Positions 24,993 through 34,946 of a stretch of DNA of 51,607 nucleotides are shown here, one piece after another. The translations under genes and the position numbers were made by a program. The notes beneath the pieces are model-generated. The model saw only the letters and a list, made by a program, of their open reading frames with translations. It ran no database searches and was not told where the DNA came from. Within the stretch, counting starts at the first letter, position 1. Every line of letters begins with the position of its first letter. The DNA is from Clostridiaceae bacterium (GTDB taxonomy: Bacteria; Bacillota; Clostridia; Oscillospirales; QAMX01), in NCBI GenBank assembly GCA_018384365.1, contig JAHAYX010000020.1, forward strand, positions 1-51,607, given 5' to 3'.

Positions 24993-27900
24993 TTAGGCAT
25001 CAATCGGTGCGATGGAGAGCGTGATTTCCTCGAGTACGTCCAGCAGTACACGTACGGTGTCCAGCGAGGTAAAGATGGTGACATTGTTTTCAACGGCACA
25101 GCGGCGGATCTCAAAGCCGTCGGACATGGTGTCCAGCGAGCTGATGTCGCGCGTGTTGATGACATAACTGACGTGGCCCTGGCGGATAGAGCGCAGGATT
25201 TCGTCGCTGCCCTCGCTGATCTTTGCTTTCACGCGGGTGCGGATGCCGTGGCTCTTTAAGAACTGCGCGGTGCCGTGCGTAGCCTCAATGTTGAAACCCA
25301 GGTTATAGAAACGGCGAATCAGCGGCAGCGCTTCTTCCTTATCCGCGTCCGCAATGGTGACGAAGATGGTGCCGTAGTTCGACAGGTGCATACCGGAGGA
25401 CTGCAAGGCTTTGTAAAGCGCGCGGGTAAGTTTTTTGTCGTAACCGATGGCTTCACCGGTGGACTTCATTTCCGGAGAAAGCGTGGCATCCAGACCACGC
25501 AGCTTCGAGAAGGAGAAGGCCGGGGCCTTGACATACCACTTTTCCTTTTCCTTCGGATAAATCTCCGTAATGCCCTGCTCGCGCAGGCTGTGGCCGAGGA
25601 TGCAGAGCGTTGCAATGTCCGCCAGCGACCAGCCGGTTGACTTGGAGATGAACGGCACGGTGCGCGAGGAGCGGGGGTTGACTTCGATGATATATACATC
25701 CTCGTGCGGATCCACGATGAACTGGACGTTATAAAGACCGATGATGCCAATGGCAAGACCGAGCTTTTTCATGTAATCGAGAATGCGTTCTTTCACACGC
25801 TCGGAGATGGAGAAGGGCGGATAGACGCTGATCGAGTCGCCGGAGTGAACGCCCGTACGCTCCACGTGTTCCATAATGCCCGGCACAAAGACGTCTACGC
25901 CGTCGCAAACGGCGTCCACCTCAACCTCTTTGCCGACGATGTACTTATCGACCAGCACCGGCTGATCTTCGTCAAGCTCCACGGCGGTTTTGAGGTAAAC
26001 GCGCAGGGATTCTTCGTTGGAAACAATCTGCATGGCGCGGCCGCCCAGCACATAGCTCGGGCGCACCAGCACGGGATAGCCAATCTCCGCTGCCGCGCGC
26101 ACACCGTCCTCTATGTTGGTCACAGCGTGGCCCTTTGGCTGCGGGATGCCGAGGCTCGTCACGATTTTCTCAAAGGAATCGCGGTTTTCCGCCTTTTCGA
26201 TGGCGTCCACGTCCGTGCCGATGAGGTGTACGCCGCGCGCGGCGAGCGGACCGGCCAGATTGATGGCGGTCTGGCCGCCGAGGGAGGCGATGACGCCGTA
26301 CGGCTTCTCCAGACGGATGATATTCATGACATCTTCCACCGTCAGCGGCTCGAAATAGAGCTTGTCGCTGGTGGTATAGTCGGTGGAAACGGTTTCGGGG
26401 TTGTTGTTGATGATAATGGCTTCATAGCCGGCCTGTTTGATCGTTTTGACCGCGTGAACGGTGGAATAGTCGAATTCCACGCCCTGACCGATACGGATCG
26501 GGCCGGAACCCAGCACGATAATCTTACGGTTATTGCTGACGATGGATTCATTCTGTAGCTCGTAGGTCGAATAGAAGTAGGGAATGTAGCTGTCGAATTC
26601 GCTGGCGCAGCTGTCGATCATTTTATAGACCGGGAAGAGTTCCAGACGCTCGCGCATATCGTAAATATCCTGCTCGCGGCAGTTCCAGAGCTTTGCAATG
26701 TAGCGGTCGCAGAAGCCCATGCGCTTGGCCTCGCGGAGCGTGTCGGGGTTGCCGGGATGCAGCGCAAGCTCTTTTTCAAAATCCACGATGTTTTTGAATT
26801 TTTCCAGGAACAGCATATCAATCTGCGTGGCATTGCAGATCAGGCTGAGGTCTGTGCCAAGCCGGATGAGCTGTGCAATGGCAAAAATGCGGTCATCCGT
26901 GCCGATTTTGATGTAATCCAGCAGTTCCGCCTCCGGCACCTCGTCGAATTTGGCAAGGTAGAGGTGGGAAACGCCGGTTTCCAGCGAACGGATCGCCTTC
27001 AAAAGGCTCTCTTCGATGGTGCGGCCGACGCTCATGACTTCACCGGTTGCCTTCATCTGCGTGGAGAGGCTGCGGGACGCATCGGAGAATTTGTCAAAGG
27101 GGAAACGCGCCATTTTCGTGACGACATAGTCCAGCGTCGGCTCGAAGGAGGCAGGGGTGTTGGCAAGCTGGATTTCATCCAGCGTCATGCCGACTGCAAT
27201 TTTCGCGGAGACGCGCGCAATGGGATAGCCGCTGGCCTTGGAGGCCAGTGCGGACGAACGCGACACGCGGGGGTTGACTTCGATGAGGTAATAATTGAAG
27301 GATTCCGGGTCCAGCGCGAACTGCACGTTGCAGCCGCCTTCAATTTCCAGCGCGCGGATGATTTTCAGTGCGCTGTCACGCAGGAGATGGTATTCCTTGT
27401 TCGTCAGGGTCTGGCTGGGCGCCACGACAATACTGTCGCCCGTGTGGATGCCGACCGGGTCGATATTTTCCATGTTGCAGATCGTGATGGCCGTGTCGTT
27501 GGAGTCGCGCATGACCTCGTATTCGATCTCTTTGTAGCCTTTGATGCTCTTTTCCACGAGCACCTGTCCGACCGGAGAGAGCTGAAGCGCATTTTTCATG
27601 ATCTCAATCAGCTCTTCCTCGTTATCGGCAAAGCCGCCGCCTGTGCCGCCCAGCGTAAAGGCCGGACGCAGCACGACCGGATAGGTGATTTCTTCCGCTG
27701 CCGCAATGCCTTCCTCGATGGAATGTGCGATTTTGGAGGGCAGCACCGGTTCGCCGAGCGATTCGCAGAGCTCCTTGAAAAGCTCGCGGTCCTCCGCACA
27801 CTCAATGCTGCGGCTTTTGGTACCCAGAAGCTCCACCTGACATTCGGCCAGAACGCCCTTGCGCTCCAGCTGCATGGCAAGGTTTAAGCCCGTCTGGCCG

Positions 27901-28172
27901 CCGATGCCGGGAATGATGGCGTCCGGGCGCTCGTAACGCAGGATTTTTGCAACGTATTCCAGGGTCAGCGGTTCCATGTAGATTTTATCGGCGATGGTGG
28001 TGTCTGTCATGATGGTGGCGGGGTTGGAGTTGACCAGGATGACCTCATAGCCTTCTTCGCGGAGGGCCAGACAGGCCTGCGTGCCGGCATAGTCAAATTC
28101 GGCGGCCTGTCCGATGACAATGGGGCCGGAACCGATGACCAGTACTTTCTTGATGTCCGTTCTCTTAGGCAT
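24993..28172 (-). CDS. carB: Carbamoyl-phosphate synthase large subunit
   Basis: Makes carbamoyl phosphate from bicarbonate, ammonia from CarA, and two ATP. 1059 residues, normal: two ATP-grasp halves, each starting with a VLGSGPIxIGQ segment ([21 protein letters not shown] and [18 protein letters not shown]), the oligomerisation part between, and an MGS-like C-terminal domain where UMP usually inhibits. It overlaps the carA stop by 8 bp. Placement inside the pyr operon points to a pyrimidine-controlled enzyme. Confidence 0.97.
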   Translation of the reverse strand: MPKRTDIKKVLVIGSGPIVIGQAAEFDYAGTQACLALREEGYEVILVNSNPATIMTDTTIADKIYMEPLTLEYVAKILRYERPDAIIPGIGGQTGLNLAMQLERKGVLAECQVELLGTKSRSIECAEDRELFKELCESLGEPVLPSKIAHSIEEGIAAAEEITYPVVLRPAFTLGGTGGGFADNEEELIEIMKNALQLSPVGQVLVEKSIKGYKEIEYEVMRDSNDTAITICNMENIDPVGIHTGDSIVVAPSQTLTNKEYHLLRDSALKIIRALEIEGGCNVQFALDPESFNYYLIEVNPRVSRSSALASKASGYPIARVSAKIAVGMTLDEIQLANTPASFEPTLDYVVTKMARFPFDKFSDASRSLSTQMKATGEVMSVGRTIEESLLKAIRSLETGVSHLYLAKFDEVPEAELLDYIKIGTDDRIFAIAQLIRLGTDLSLICNATQIDMLFLEKFKNIVDFEKELALHPGNPDTLREAKRMGFCDRYIAKLWNCREQDIYDMRERLELFPVYKMIDSCASEFDSYIPYFYSTYELQNESIVSNNRKIIVLGSGPIRIGQGVEFDYSTVHAVKTIKQAGYEAIIINNNPETVSTDYTTSDKLYFEPLTVEDVMNIIRLEKPYGVIASLGGQTAINLAGPLAARGVHLIGTDVDAIEKAENRDSFEKIVTSLGIPQPKGHAVTNIEDGVRAAAEIGYPVLVRPSYVLGGRAMQIVSNEESLRVYLKTAVELDEDQPVLVDKYIVGKEVEVDAVCDGVDVFVPGIMEHVERTGVHSGDSISVYPPFSISERVKERILDYMKKLGLAIGIIGLYNVQFIVDPHEDVYIIEVNPRSSRTVPFISKSTGWSLADIATLCILGHSLREQGITEIYPKEKEKWYVKAPAFSFSKLRGLDATLSPEMKSTGEAIGYDKKLTRALYKALQSSGMHLSNYGTIFVTIADADKEEALPLIRRFYNLGFNIEATHGTAQFLKSHGIRTRVKAKISEGSDEILRSIRQGHVSYVINTRDISSLDTMSDGFEIRRCAVENNVTIFTSLDTVRVLLDVLEEITLSIAPIDA

Positions 28173-29262
28173 GCTGTTTCTCCTCCTTCATCATATTGAT
28201 AAACTGATCGAACAGATAGGCGCTGTCCTGCGGTCCGGGCGCACTTTCCGGATGGTACTGCACGGAGAAAACGTGATCCTCCGAGCAGGCAAGGCCTTCG
28301 ACGGTGTTGTCCAGCAGATTGAGGTGCGTGACGTGCAGTCCGGTGCCTTCCAGCGAGGCGGCGTCTACGGCGTAGCTGTGATTCTGGCTGGTGATCTCGA
28401 TTTTGCCGGTTTCCAGGTTTTTTACGGGGTGGTTGCCGCCGCGGTGACCAAACTTGAGTTTATAGGTATGCGCGCCGTAGGCCAGGGCGATCATCTGGTG
28501 TCCCAGGCAGATACCGAAGATGGGATAGCGTCCGCGCAGGCGGCGCACCAGCTCGATCACAGGCACAACGTCCTCCGGATCGCCGGGGCCGTTTGACAGG
28601 AACACGCCGTCCGGCTTCATGGCCTCCAGTTCCTCCGCCGTGGTGTTCCACGGCATGATGGTGACATTGCAACCGCGCGCATTCAGGCTGCGCACAATGT
28701 TCATCTTGATGCCGCAGTCAATCGCCACAACGTTATATTTATGGTTGGAGGTGCGCGAATACCAGCGCTTGCGGCAGCTCACCTGCGCCACGGCGTCGTG
28801 CGGTGTTTTGGCGTTCTGCAAAATCTCCATCGCGCGTTCGTGGGGCGTGTCGATGTCGGTGATCAGCACTTTCCGGCTGCCCAGATCGCGGATGCTGCGC
28901 GTCAGGCAGCGGGTGTCGATCTCGGAAATGGCGGGAATGTGGTTCTCCTCTAAAATTTCGGAGAGCGTCTTGGTATAACGGAAGTTGGACGGCGAATCGT
29001 TATACTCACGAACGATCAGACCGCCGATCGTGGGTGTTTTGGTCTCAAAGTCGTCGTCCGCAATGCCGTAGTTGCCGATGAGCGGATAGGTCATGACCAC
29101 CATCTGATAGGTATAGGACGGGTCGGAGACAATTTCCTGATACCCGACCATGGATGTATTGAACACAATTTCGCAGACACGGTCGCAGCGGTAACCGAAC
29201 CCGATGCCCGGATACTCCGCACCGTCCTCCAGTACTATTTTTCGATCGTATTTTCTTGCCAT
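28165..29262 (-). CDS. carA: Carbamoyl-phosphate synthase small subunit (glutaminase)
   Basis: A class-I glutamine amidotransferase feeding ammonia to CarB. 365 residues with the nucleophile Cys in [17 protein letters not shown] and the [11 protein letters not shown] His-Glu motif. The start at 29262 has GGGAGG 5 nt upstream and lies inside the end of pyrC (28-bp overlap), so translation is probably coupled. Confidence 0.96.
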   Translation of the reverse strand: MARKYDRKIVLEDGAEYPGIGFGYRCDRVCEIVFNTSMVGYQEIVSDPSYTYQMVVMTYPLIGNYGIADDDFETKTPTIGGLIVREYNDSPSNFRYTKTLSEILEENHIPAISEIDTRCLTRSIRDLGSRKVLITDIDTPHERAMEILQNAKTPHDAVAQVSCRKRWYSRTSNHKYNVVAIDCGIKMNIVRSLNARGCNVTIMPWNTTAEELEAMKPDGVFLSNGPGDPEDVVPVIELVRRLRGRYPIFGICLGHQMIALAYGAHTYKLKFGHRGGNHPVKNLETGKIEITSQNHSYAVDAASLEGTGLHVTHLNLLDNTVEGLACSEDHVFSVQYHPESAPGPQDSAYLFDQFINMMKEEKQHA

Positions 29263-30512
29263 ACTATCCTCCCATTCACCATTGTCATGCGGCATCTGCC
29301 GTAAACCGTATCCCCTGCGAAGGGGGTGCTTTTTCCAAGTGATGCAAATTCGTTTGGATCAATCGTGTAAGGCGTGTCCAGCTCGAACACCGTCAGATCA
29401 GCCGGCTGACCGACTGCAAGGCTCGTTCCGATCCCGAAGCGCCGGCCGGGATTGACGCTGAGCAGCTCTATGAGCCGTTCCAGCGTCAGCACGCCGGTAC
29501 GCACCAGATGTGTGTAAAGCTCCGCAAACGCGGTTTCCAGCCCGACGATGCCCATGGCGCTTTTTTCAAGGCCGCGGGATTTTTCCTCCGCACTGTGCGG
29601 CGCGTGATCCGTGGCGATCATGTCAATCGTACCGTCGCGGAGACCCTCTCGCAGTGCGTCACGGTCGTCTGCACTGCGCAGGGGCGGGTTCATCTTAAAG
29701 CGGCCCTCCTCCTGCAGCATGCTGTCGTCCAGAATCAGGTAGTGCGGCCCGGTTTCACAGGTCACATTCACGCCGCGCGCCTTGGCCGCTCGGATGAGCG
29801 CCACGCTTTCGCGGCAGGAAATATGACACACATGATAGGCACAGCCTGTTTCCTCCGCCAGGCGCAGGTCGCGTTCAATCTGGCACCATTCGCTTTCGGA
29901 GGAAATACCGCGATGGCCATGTGCACGGGCATACGCGCCGTCGTGGATATAACCGCCGTGCAGGAGCGCGTTGTCCTCGCAGTGCGCCGCAAGGATGCGG
30001 CCGCAGGCCTTTGCCTGCTGCATGGCGGCACGCATCCTCTCTTCCGACTGTACGCCGCGTCCATCGTCGGAGAAGGCGATCACGTCCGGCGCAAGGCCCT
30101 GCATATCGGAAAGCACCTCTCCAGCCTCGCCGCGCGTGATTGCGCCGTAGGGATAAACGTGCACGACGGCGTCGCGGCGGATTGCCGCAAGCTCCGGCGC
30201 GAGTGTTTCCGGGCTGTCCGGGACGGGGGAAAGGTTCGGCATGGCGCAGACGCTGGTGTAACCGCCGCGCGCCGCGGCCATTGTGCCGGTTTTCATGGTT
30301 TCTTTATAAGAAAATCCCGGCTCTCTGAGATGCACATGAACATCTGTGAGACCCGGGAAAAGAAAACACGAAGTGAAATCAAAAGAAACAATATCCCTGC
30401 GAAAGGGAACAGAGGGAGCAATATCGGCAATGATGCCGTCATCGATCAATACGTCCATCTGAGAAAAACCGCTCGCCGTATAAACCTGAGCGCCGCGAAG
30501 AACGACTTTCAC
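29235..30512 (-). CDS. pyrC: Dihydroorotase
   Basis: Zinc enzyme closing carbamoyl aspartate to dihydroorotate. 425 residues with DVHVHLREPGFSYKE, the metal-binding AHCED and HVCHIS stretches and ATDHAPHSAEEK. The start is GTG at 30512 with AGGAGG 8 nt upstream; the TTG at 30530 would sit over that ribosome site. First gene of the nine-gene operon. Confidence 0.96.
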   Translation of the reverse strand: MKVVLRGAQVYTASGFSQMDVLIDDGIIADIAPSVPFRRDIVSFDFTSCFLFPGLTDVHVHLREPGFSYKETMKTGTMAAARGGYTSVCAMPNLSPVPDSPETLAPELAAIRRDAVVHVYPYGAITRGEAGEVLSDMQGLAPDVIAFSDDGRGVQSEERMRAAMQQAKACGRILAAHCEDNALLHGGYIHDGAYARAHGHRGISSESEWCQIERDLRLAEETGCAYHVCHISCRESVALIRAAKARGVNVTCETGPHYLILDDSMLQEEGRFKMNPPLRSADDRDALREGLRDGTIDMIATDHAPHSAEEKSRGLEKSAMGIVGLETAFAELYTHLVRTGVLTLERLIELLSVNPGRRFGIGTSLAVGQPADLTVFELDTPYTIDPNEFASLGKSTPFAGDTVYGRCRMTMVNGRIVWQENTIEK

Positions 30513-30543
30513 GAGACTTACCTCCTGCAAATCAAACTAATTT

Positions 30544-30572
30544 ATTATAGTTCCGCAAAACCGTTCTGTCAA
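30544..30572 (-). promoter_or_regulatory. Consensus sigma-A promoter of the pyr operon
   Basis: Minus strand TTGACA (30572-30567), 17 bp, TATAAT (30549-30544): a full consensus. The leader to pyrC is only about 25 nt, leaving no room for a PyrR-type attenuator. Confidence 0.92.
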
Positions 30573-30714
30573 GGACAAGGGCCGGTTTTTGCCTGCCGAA
30601 AAAACGGAAGGAAAACGGGAGATTTCTGTGACATTCTGCCTGCTCCTTCCCGCGCCGGCCTTTTCGCCGCGCAGACCCGCCCGGAAACGCCAAAATCATG
30701 ACCATATCTTCAAC

Positions 30715-30743
30715 TTGTGGCACTGCGGCGGCCATGTTATAAT
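30715..30743 (+). promoter_or_regulatory. Sigma-A promoter of the MATE gene
   Basis: TTGTGG (30715-30720), 17 bp, TATAAT (30738-30743). Divergent from the pyr promoter. Confidence 0.8.
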
Positions 30744-30773
30744 ATTCTTAAAAAAAGATAGGTGGATGGTACA

Positions 30774-32216
30774 TTGGAAGCAGTTAAAAAAGCAAAACGA
30801 TTGGATCTTTTGGATGAATCCCGGTCTCCTCTTCGCAACATTGTTCTTCTGGCATGGCCTATTTTCCTGGAAAACGTCCTGTCAACGCTGGTATCCTACG
30901 CGGATACAGCGATGGTTGGCTCTCTGGGCGCCTATGCCACTGCGTCGGTCTCCATCAGCAACTCCGTTGTCTTTCTGTTAAACGGCGTGATTATGGCACT
31001 GGGCGTCGGTGTGACGGCTCTGATCTCGCAGAGTGTCGGCGCAGGCGATAAGGAACTGACCAAAAAGCTGACGCGGCACGCCGTGCTGATTTTGTTGTAT
31101 CTCGGTATCCCGATTGCGGTGATACTGGGCGTACTGCACCGCCTGATCCCGCTGTGGATGGGCGCCGGTGCGGATATTATCGATTATGCAGCCTCTTATA
31201 ACCTGATTGCCGCATTTGGCAGACCCTTTGGCATTGCCTCCATGCTGCTGTTCTCGGCGTTCCGCGGCTGCGGCGACACCAAAACGCCGCTGCGCATCAA
31301 TATCGGCGTGAATGTGATAAACGTGGTGGGCAACTTCTTCCTGATCTACCCGACGCGGACGCTTACGATTTTCGGCAAATCCTTCACCATGATCGGCGCG
31401 GGCTGGGGTGTGAACGGTGCGGCCGCTGCAACCTCAATTGCCATGGCAATCGGCGGCATCTGCGCAATCCTGATCCTGTATCTCAAAAAGGATTCCCCGA
31501 TGCACATCACGCTGCATGACAGCTACCGCCTGGATATGCATATTGCTGCGCAGATTTTCAAAATCAGCATACCGGCTATGATGGAACGGATCTGTATGTC
31601 CGGCGCAAACGTGGTCATCAGCCGTGCAATTGCAAGCCTTGGCACGGTGTCCATTGCAGCCAATACCGTGTATGTCACGGCGGAATCCATTGCCTTTATG
31701 CCCGGCTTTGCCTTTGGCGCCGCTTCCACAACGCTGGTGGGCCAGTCGCTCGGCGCAGGGAAACCGAATCTTGCTGATCGGTATATGAAGGTTTGCGTGC
31801 TGACCGCCATGGTTGTGATGTCCATCGCGGGCACAATGCTTTTCTTCTTCGGAAAATACATCGTTCTGCTCTTCTCCAACGAGGCAGAGGTTTTAGAACT
31901 GGCCACCCGCTGCCTGAAGATTGCGGCCATGCTGCAGCCGGCACAAACCGGTGCCATGGTGTTTGCCGGTGGCCTGCGCGGTGCGGGTGATACCCTGTGG
32001 CCGATGATTATTACGGCTTCCGGCATGTGGTTTTTCCGTGCCCTGCTCGGCGCAATCATCTGCATTCAGATCCTGGGCTATGGCCTGCCCGCAGCGGTCA
32101 CCTGCATGGTGATCGACAGCTATGTGCGCATTATCCTTTCCTACCTGCGTGTGCGGACGGGAAAATGGAAAACCGCCGTGAAAAGAAAGGCTCCGATAGA
32201 AAAATCCGCATCCTGA
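30774..32216 (+). CDS. MATE-family multidrug/sodium antiporter
   Basis: A membrane exporter of about 480 residues with 12 hydrophobic segments in two related halves (RNIVLLAWPIFLENVL and AAQIFKISIPAMMERI start each half). MATE proteins expel cations or drugs using Na+ or H+. Substrate unknown. Start: a TTG at 30774 has AGGTGG 8 nt upstream; a GTG at 30762 in the same frame is the alternative, adding four residues without a ribosome site. Single gene with promoter and terminator. Confidence 0.9.
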   Translation: MEAVKKAKRLDLLDESRSPLRNIVLLAWPIFLENVLSTLVSYADTAMVGSLGAYATASVSISNSVVFLLNGVIMALGVGVTALISQSVGAGDKELTKKLTRHAVLILLYLGIPIAVILGVLHRLIPLWMGAGADIIDYAASYNLIAAFGRPFGIASMLLFSAFRGCGDTKTPLRINIGVNVINVVGNFFLIYPTRTLTIFGKSFTMIGAGWGVNGAAAATSIAMAIGGICAILILYLKKDSPMHITLHDSYRLDMHIAAQIFKISIPAMMERICMSGANVVISRAIASLGTVSIAANTVYVTAESIAFMPGFAFGAASTTLVGQSLGAGKPNLADRYMKVCVLTAMVVMSIAGTMLFFFGKYIVLLFSNEAEVLELATRCLKIAAMLQPAQTGAMVFAGGLRGAGDTLWPMIITASGMWFFRALLGAIICIQILGYGLPAAVTCMVIDSYVRIILSYLRVRTGKWKTAVKRKAPIEKSAS

Positions 32217-32236
32217 CGCTTTTCGTCCTGTTCTGG

Positions 32237-32269
32237 AGAGCACCGCCCGGCAAAGCGGTGCTCTTTTTT
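32237..32269 (+). terminator. Terminator after the MATE gene
   Basis: AGAGCACCGC (32237-32246) pairs with GCGGTGCTCT (32255-32264), followed by T-rich sequence. Confidence 0.9.
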
Positions 32270-32317
32270 CACGTATGGACGCCGCAATGCGCAGGGAAAA
32301 CGCCGCATTTTTCAAGC

Positions 32318-32346
32318 TTGCCGCGGAAAAGCCGCTGTGCTATAAT
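32318..32346 (+). promoter_or_regulatory. Sigma-A promoter of the deacetylase gene
   Basis: TTGCCG (32318-32323), 17 bp, TATAAT (32341-32346). Confidence 0.8.
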
Positions 32347-32394
32347 AAGAACAATCGAAAACCGGTATTTTTGAAAAGTAAGGAGCTGTTTTAC

Positions 32395-33246
32395 ATGCCG
32401 AATCCCATGATTTTGTTCCCGGGCGGACGCAAAAAAGCGCTGACGCTCAGCTATGATGACGGTGTCGAGCAGGATATGCGGCTGATCGAGATCATGAACC
32501 GCAGCGGACTCAAGGGCACATTCAACATCAACAGCGGGGAATATGCGCCGGAGGGCACCGTTTATCCTGCCGGGCGCGTGCATCGCCGCATGACAGAGGC
32601 ACAGGTCACCGCACTTTATAAAGACAGCGGCCACGAGATTGCCACGCACGGCCTGACCCATCCCTTCCTGGAGCGGCTGCCGCTGAACCTGGCAACCTAT
32701 GAAGTGATGAAGGACCGCGAGAATCTGGAGGCTCAGTTCGACACGATTGTGCGCGGCCATGCTTATCCTTACGGTACCTATAACGACAATGTGGTGGATA
32801 TCCTGAAAAACTGCGGCATCGTTTATGCGCGTACTGTGGAAACGACCGGCCGTTTTGACCTTCCGGTGGACTGGCTGCGCCTGAAAGCAACCTGTCATCA
32901 TGATGATCCGAAGCTCCAGGAGCTGACCGATCAGTTCTTAGATGACGATGAAAAGCTGCCGCCCTTTGCGCGCCGGTCGAAGTTCTTCTATATGTGGGGC
33001 CACAGCTATGAATTTGAGGGAAACGACAACTGGAATGTCATCGAAAACTTTGCTGCGCGCGTCGGCAACAGAAGCGATGTCTGGTACTGCACGAACATCG
33101 AGGCATATGACTACATCGAGGCGTTCCGCAGCCTGCTGTTCAGCGTGGATGGCAAGCGTGTGCAGAACCCCTCCGCGCAAACGGTCTGGTTTACGCATCT
33201 CGATCGGGATGTGAAGCTGGCGCCAGGCGAGAGCATGACGTTCTGA
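32395..33246 (+). CDS. Polysaccharide deacetylase-family protein
   Basis: A 283-residue NodB-like hydrolase. The metal site is intact: TLSYDDGVEQD (Asp21, Asp22) and HEIATHGLTHPF (His85, His89), followed by the HAYPYGTYND loop. No signal peptide or membrane segment, so it appears cytoplasmic or leaderless, and the substrate is unclear. The start has AAGGAG 9 nt upstream. Single-gene unit. Confidence 0.9.
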   Translation: MPNPMILFPGGRKKALTLSYDDGVEQDMRLIEIMNRSGLKGTFNINSGEYAPEGTVYPAGRVHRRMTEAQVTALYKDSGHEIATHGLTHPFLERLPLNLATYEVMKDRENLEAQFDTIVRGHAYPYGTYNDNVVDILKNCGIVYARTVETTGRFDLPVDWLRLKATCHHDDPKLQELTDQFLDDDEKLPPFARRSKFFYMWGHSYEFEGNDNWNVIENFAARVGNRSDVWYCTNIEAYDYIEAFRSLLFSVDGKRVQNPSAQTVWFTHLDRDVKLAPGESMTF

Positions 33247-33269
33247 TAACTTTTGAATCGAAAGCAGAA

Positions 33270-33308
33270 AATCGGGGAACGTCAACTGGAAAGCGGCGTT
33301 CCCCGATT
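33270..33308. repeat. Perfect 12-bp inverted repeat after the deacetylase gene
   Basis: AATCGGGGAACG (33270-33281) and CGTTCCCCGATT (33297-33308) with a 15-nt loop. No T-tract follows directly; the terminator comes 15 bp later. A transcript-end stabiliser or a small mobile repeat are both possible. Confidence 0.6.
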
Positions 33309-33323
33309 GAAATTCCAAGAAAG

Positions 33324-33358
33324 AAAGCGCTGATAGGGAGCTATCAGCGCTTTTGTTT
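33324..33358. terminator. Terminator between the deacetylase and citrate synthase genes
   Basis: AAAGCGCTGATAG (33324-33336), GGAG loop, CTATCAGCGCTTT (33341-33353), then TTGTTTT. It lies between two converging genes and may serve both. Confidence 0.9.
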
Positions 33359-33367
33359 TGCATTTTT

Positions 33368-34726
33368 TCAGCGATCCGTCATCGGCACATATTTTCTCTT
33401 ATCATACACCACGCGGTAAGCCGGACGAATGATGCGGGAGTTGCCGCAGACCTCTTCAATGCGGTGGGCAATCCAACCGGCGATGCGTGCCGCTGCGAAA
33501 AGCGGCGTATAAAGCTCGACGGGGATATCCAGCGTCTTATAAACAAAGCCGGAATACATATCCACGTTGGCGCACATAGGTTTATCGCTGCCTTTGATCT
33601 TTGCAAAGACTTCCGGCGTCAGACGCTCCACCATTTCGACCAGGTGGAATTCCTCGCCGTGGCCCTTTTTCTCTGCAAGCATCCGCGCATTTTTCTTCAG
33701 GATGCGCGCACGGGGATCACTGATCGTATAAATCGGGTGGCCCATGCCATAGATTTTGCCGGAATGATCGCCGGCCTCCCGACGGAGAATTTTGGCCAGA
33801 TAGTCTGCCACTTCGCCTTCGTCGTCCCAGTTGCGGACATTTTTCTGAATGTCGTCAAACATATTCATGACGGCAATGTTCGCACCGCCGTGGAGCGGGC
33901 CTTTCAGGGAGGAAAGCGCCGCCGCAATAGCTGCATACGTGTCCGTGCCGGAGGAAGAAACGACGCGGCAGGCAAATGTGGAGTTGTTACCGCCGCCATG
34001 CTCTGCGTGCAGTACCAGGCAGAGGTCCAGCAGTCGGGCCTCCTCGGCCGTGAAGTGCTTGTCGGAACGCACGGCGCGCAGGATGCTCTCGGCCGTGGAC
34101 TGGTTGTCGTGCGGGAAATGGATGTGCAGGCTCTTGTGGTCAAAGAAATGCCGCTTTGCCTGATAGGCATAGGCAAGCAGAATGGGGAAGCGGGCAATCA
34201 GCTCCATGCCCTGGCGCATCAGGTTCTCAAGACTGGTATCGTCCGGATTTTCATCATAGGAATAAAGCCCCAGGGTACAGCGTGCCATCTTGTTCATGAT
34301 GTTGCGGCTGGGGGATTTCAGAATCTGATCCTCCGTAAAGAAATCCGGCAGCTGACGGAGCGTACCCAACTGTTCGGAAATGTACTGGAACTGCTCCGGC
34401 GTCGGAAGCTTGCCGAAGAGCAGCAGATAGGAGATCTCCTCAAAGCCATAGCGGCCCTCACTCATGAAACCGTCGATCAGCTCCTCGAGATCATAGCCAC
34501 GGTAATACAGCTTACCGGGCACACTGATGCGCTCCCCGTCGCGCAGCTCATAACCCACGACGTCGCCGATCTGGCTGAGTCCCGCGATAACGCCGGTTCC
34601 ATTTGCATTGCGCAGGCCGCGCTTAACGGCAGGATCATTATAAAGCGCCGGATCGATACGGTTATTTTTCCGATATTCCTCACATAAATTTTGTATGAAC
34701 TCAGATTGTGTACGATCCTCTGCCAC
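33368..34726 (-). CDS. Citrate synthase
   Basis: Condenses acetyl-CoA and oxaloacetate to citrate. 452 residues with KLYYRGYDLEELI, the active-site HAEHGGGNNSTF, GPLHGGANIAVM, GMGHPIYTISDPRA and catalytic Asp in VDMYSGFVY. The start is GTG at 34726 with GGGGGG 7 nt upstream; the frame is open for 37 more codons, but those run through the leader and promoter area. No other TCA-cycle gene is nearby, so it probably supplies 2-oxoglutarate for glutamate. Divergent from spoIID. Confidence 0.93.
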   Translation of the reverse strand: MAEDRTQSEFIQNLCEEYRKNNRIDPALYNDPAVKRGLRNANGTGVIAGLSQIGDVVGYELRDGERISVPGKLYYRGYDLEELIDGFMSEGRYGFEEISYLLLFGKLPTPEQFQYISEQLGTLRQLPDFFTEDQILKSPSRNIMNKMARCTLGLYSYDENPDDTSLENLMRQGMELIARFPILLAYAYQAKRHFFDHKSLHIHFPHDNQSTAESILRAVRSDKHFTAEEARLLDLCLVLHAEHGGGNNSTFACRVVSSSGTDTYAAIAAALSSLKGPLHGGANIAVMNMFDDIQKNVRNWDDEGEVADYLAKILRREAGDHSGKIYGMGHPIYTISDPRARILKKNARMLAEKKGHGEEFHLVEMVERLTPEVFAKIKGSDKPMCANVDMYSGFVYKTLDIPVELYTPLFAAARIAGWIAHRIEEVCGNSRIIRPAYRVVYDKRKYVPMTDR

Positions 34727-34835
34727 AGATGATCCCCCCAGAATAAGAATTGCAGTTTTTTTGGGACAATCCTGCAAACCGGAATGAAAATGATTTACAC
34801 CGGCATCAAAAACAGGAAAGCTTTCCCTTGTAAGC

Positions 34836-34865
34836 ATTTTAGCATGGTAAACTTTCCTGCGTCAA
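34836..34865 (-). promoter_or_regulatory. Sigma-A promoter of citrate synthase
   Basis: Minus strand TTGACG (34865-34860), 18 bp, TAAAAT (34841-34836). The mRNA leader is about 100 nt. Confidence 0.65.
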
Positions 34866-34899
34866 CGTGCATAGTGTCTAAATAATGGCTGCTGTGGTG

Positions 34900-34905
34900 T
34901 ATAAT
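34900..34905 (+). promoter_or_regulatory. Possible -10 element for spoIID
   Basis: TATAAT lies 42 bp before the spoIID start, but no good -35 is 17 bp upstream. TATACAAT at 34908-34915 resembles a sigma-E -10 (CATACAAT), again without a matching -35. The spoIID promoter type is undecided. Confidence 0.3.
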
Positions 34906-34946
34906 TGTATACAATCTCGTGCAAAGGAAGGAAAGGCGGGAAAAAG

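Noticed and set aside
25704-26558. 284-codon plus-strand frame inside carB
   Set aside because: Shadow of carB, no features of a real protein.
30513-30773. PyrR-binding leader or attenuator for the pyr operon
   Set aside because: The promoter is too close to pyrC and no anti-antiterminator motif or terminator stem is present.
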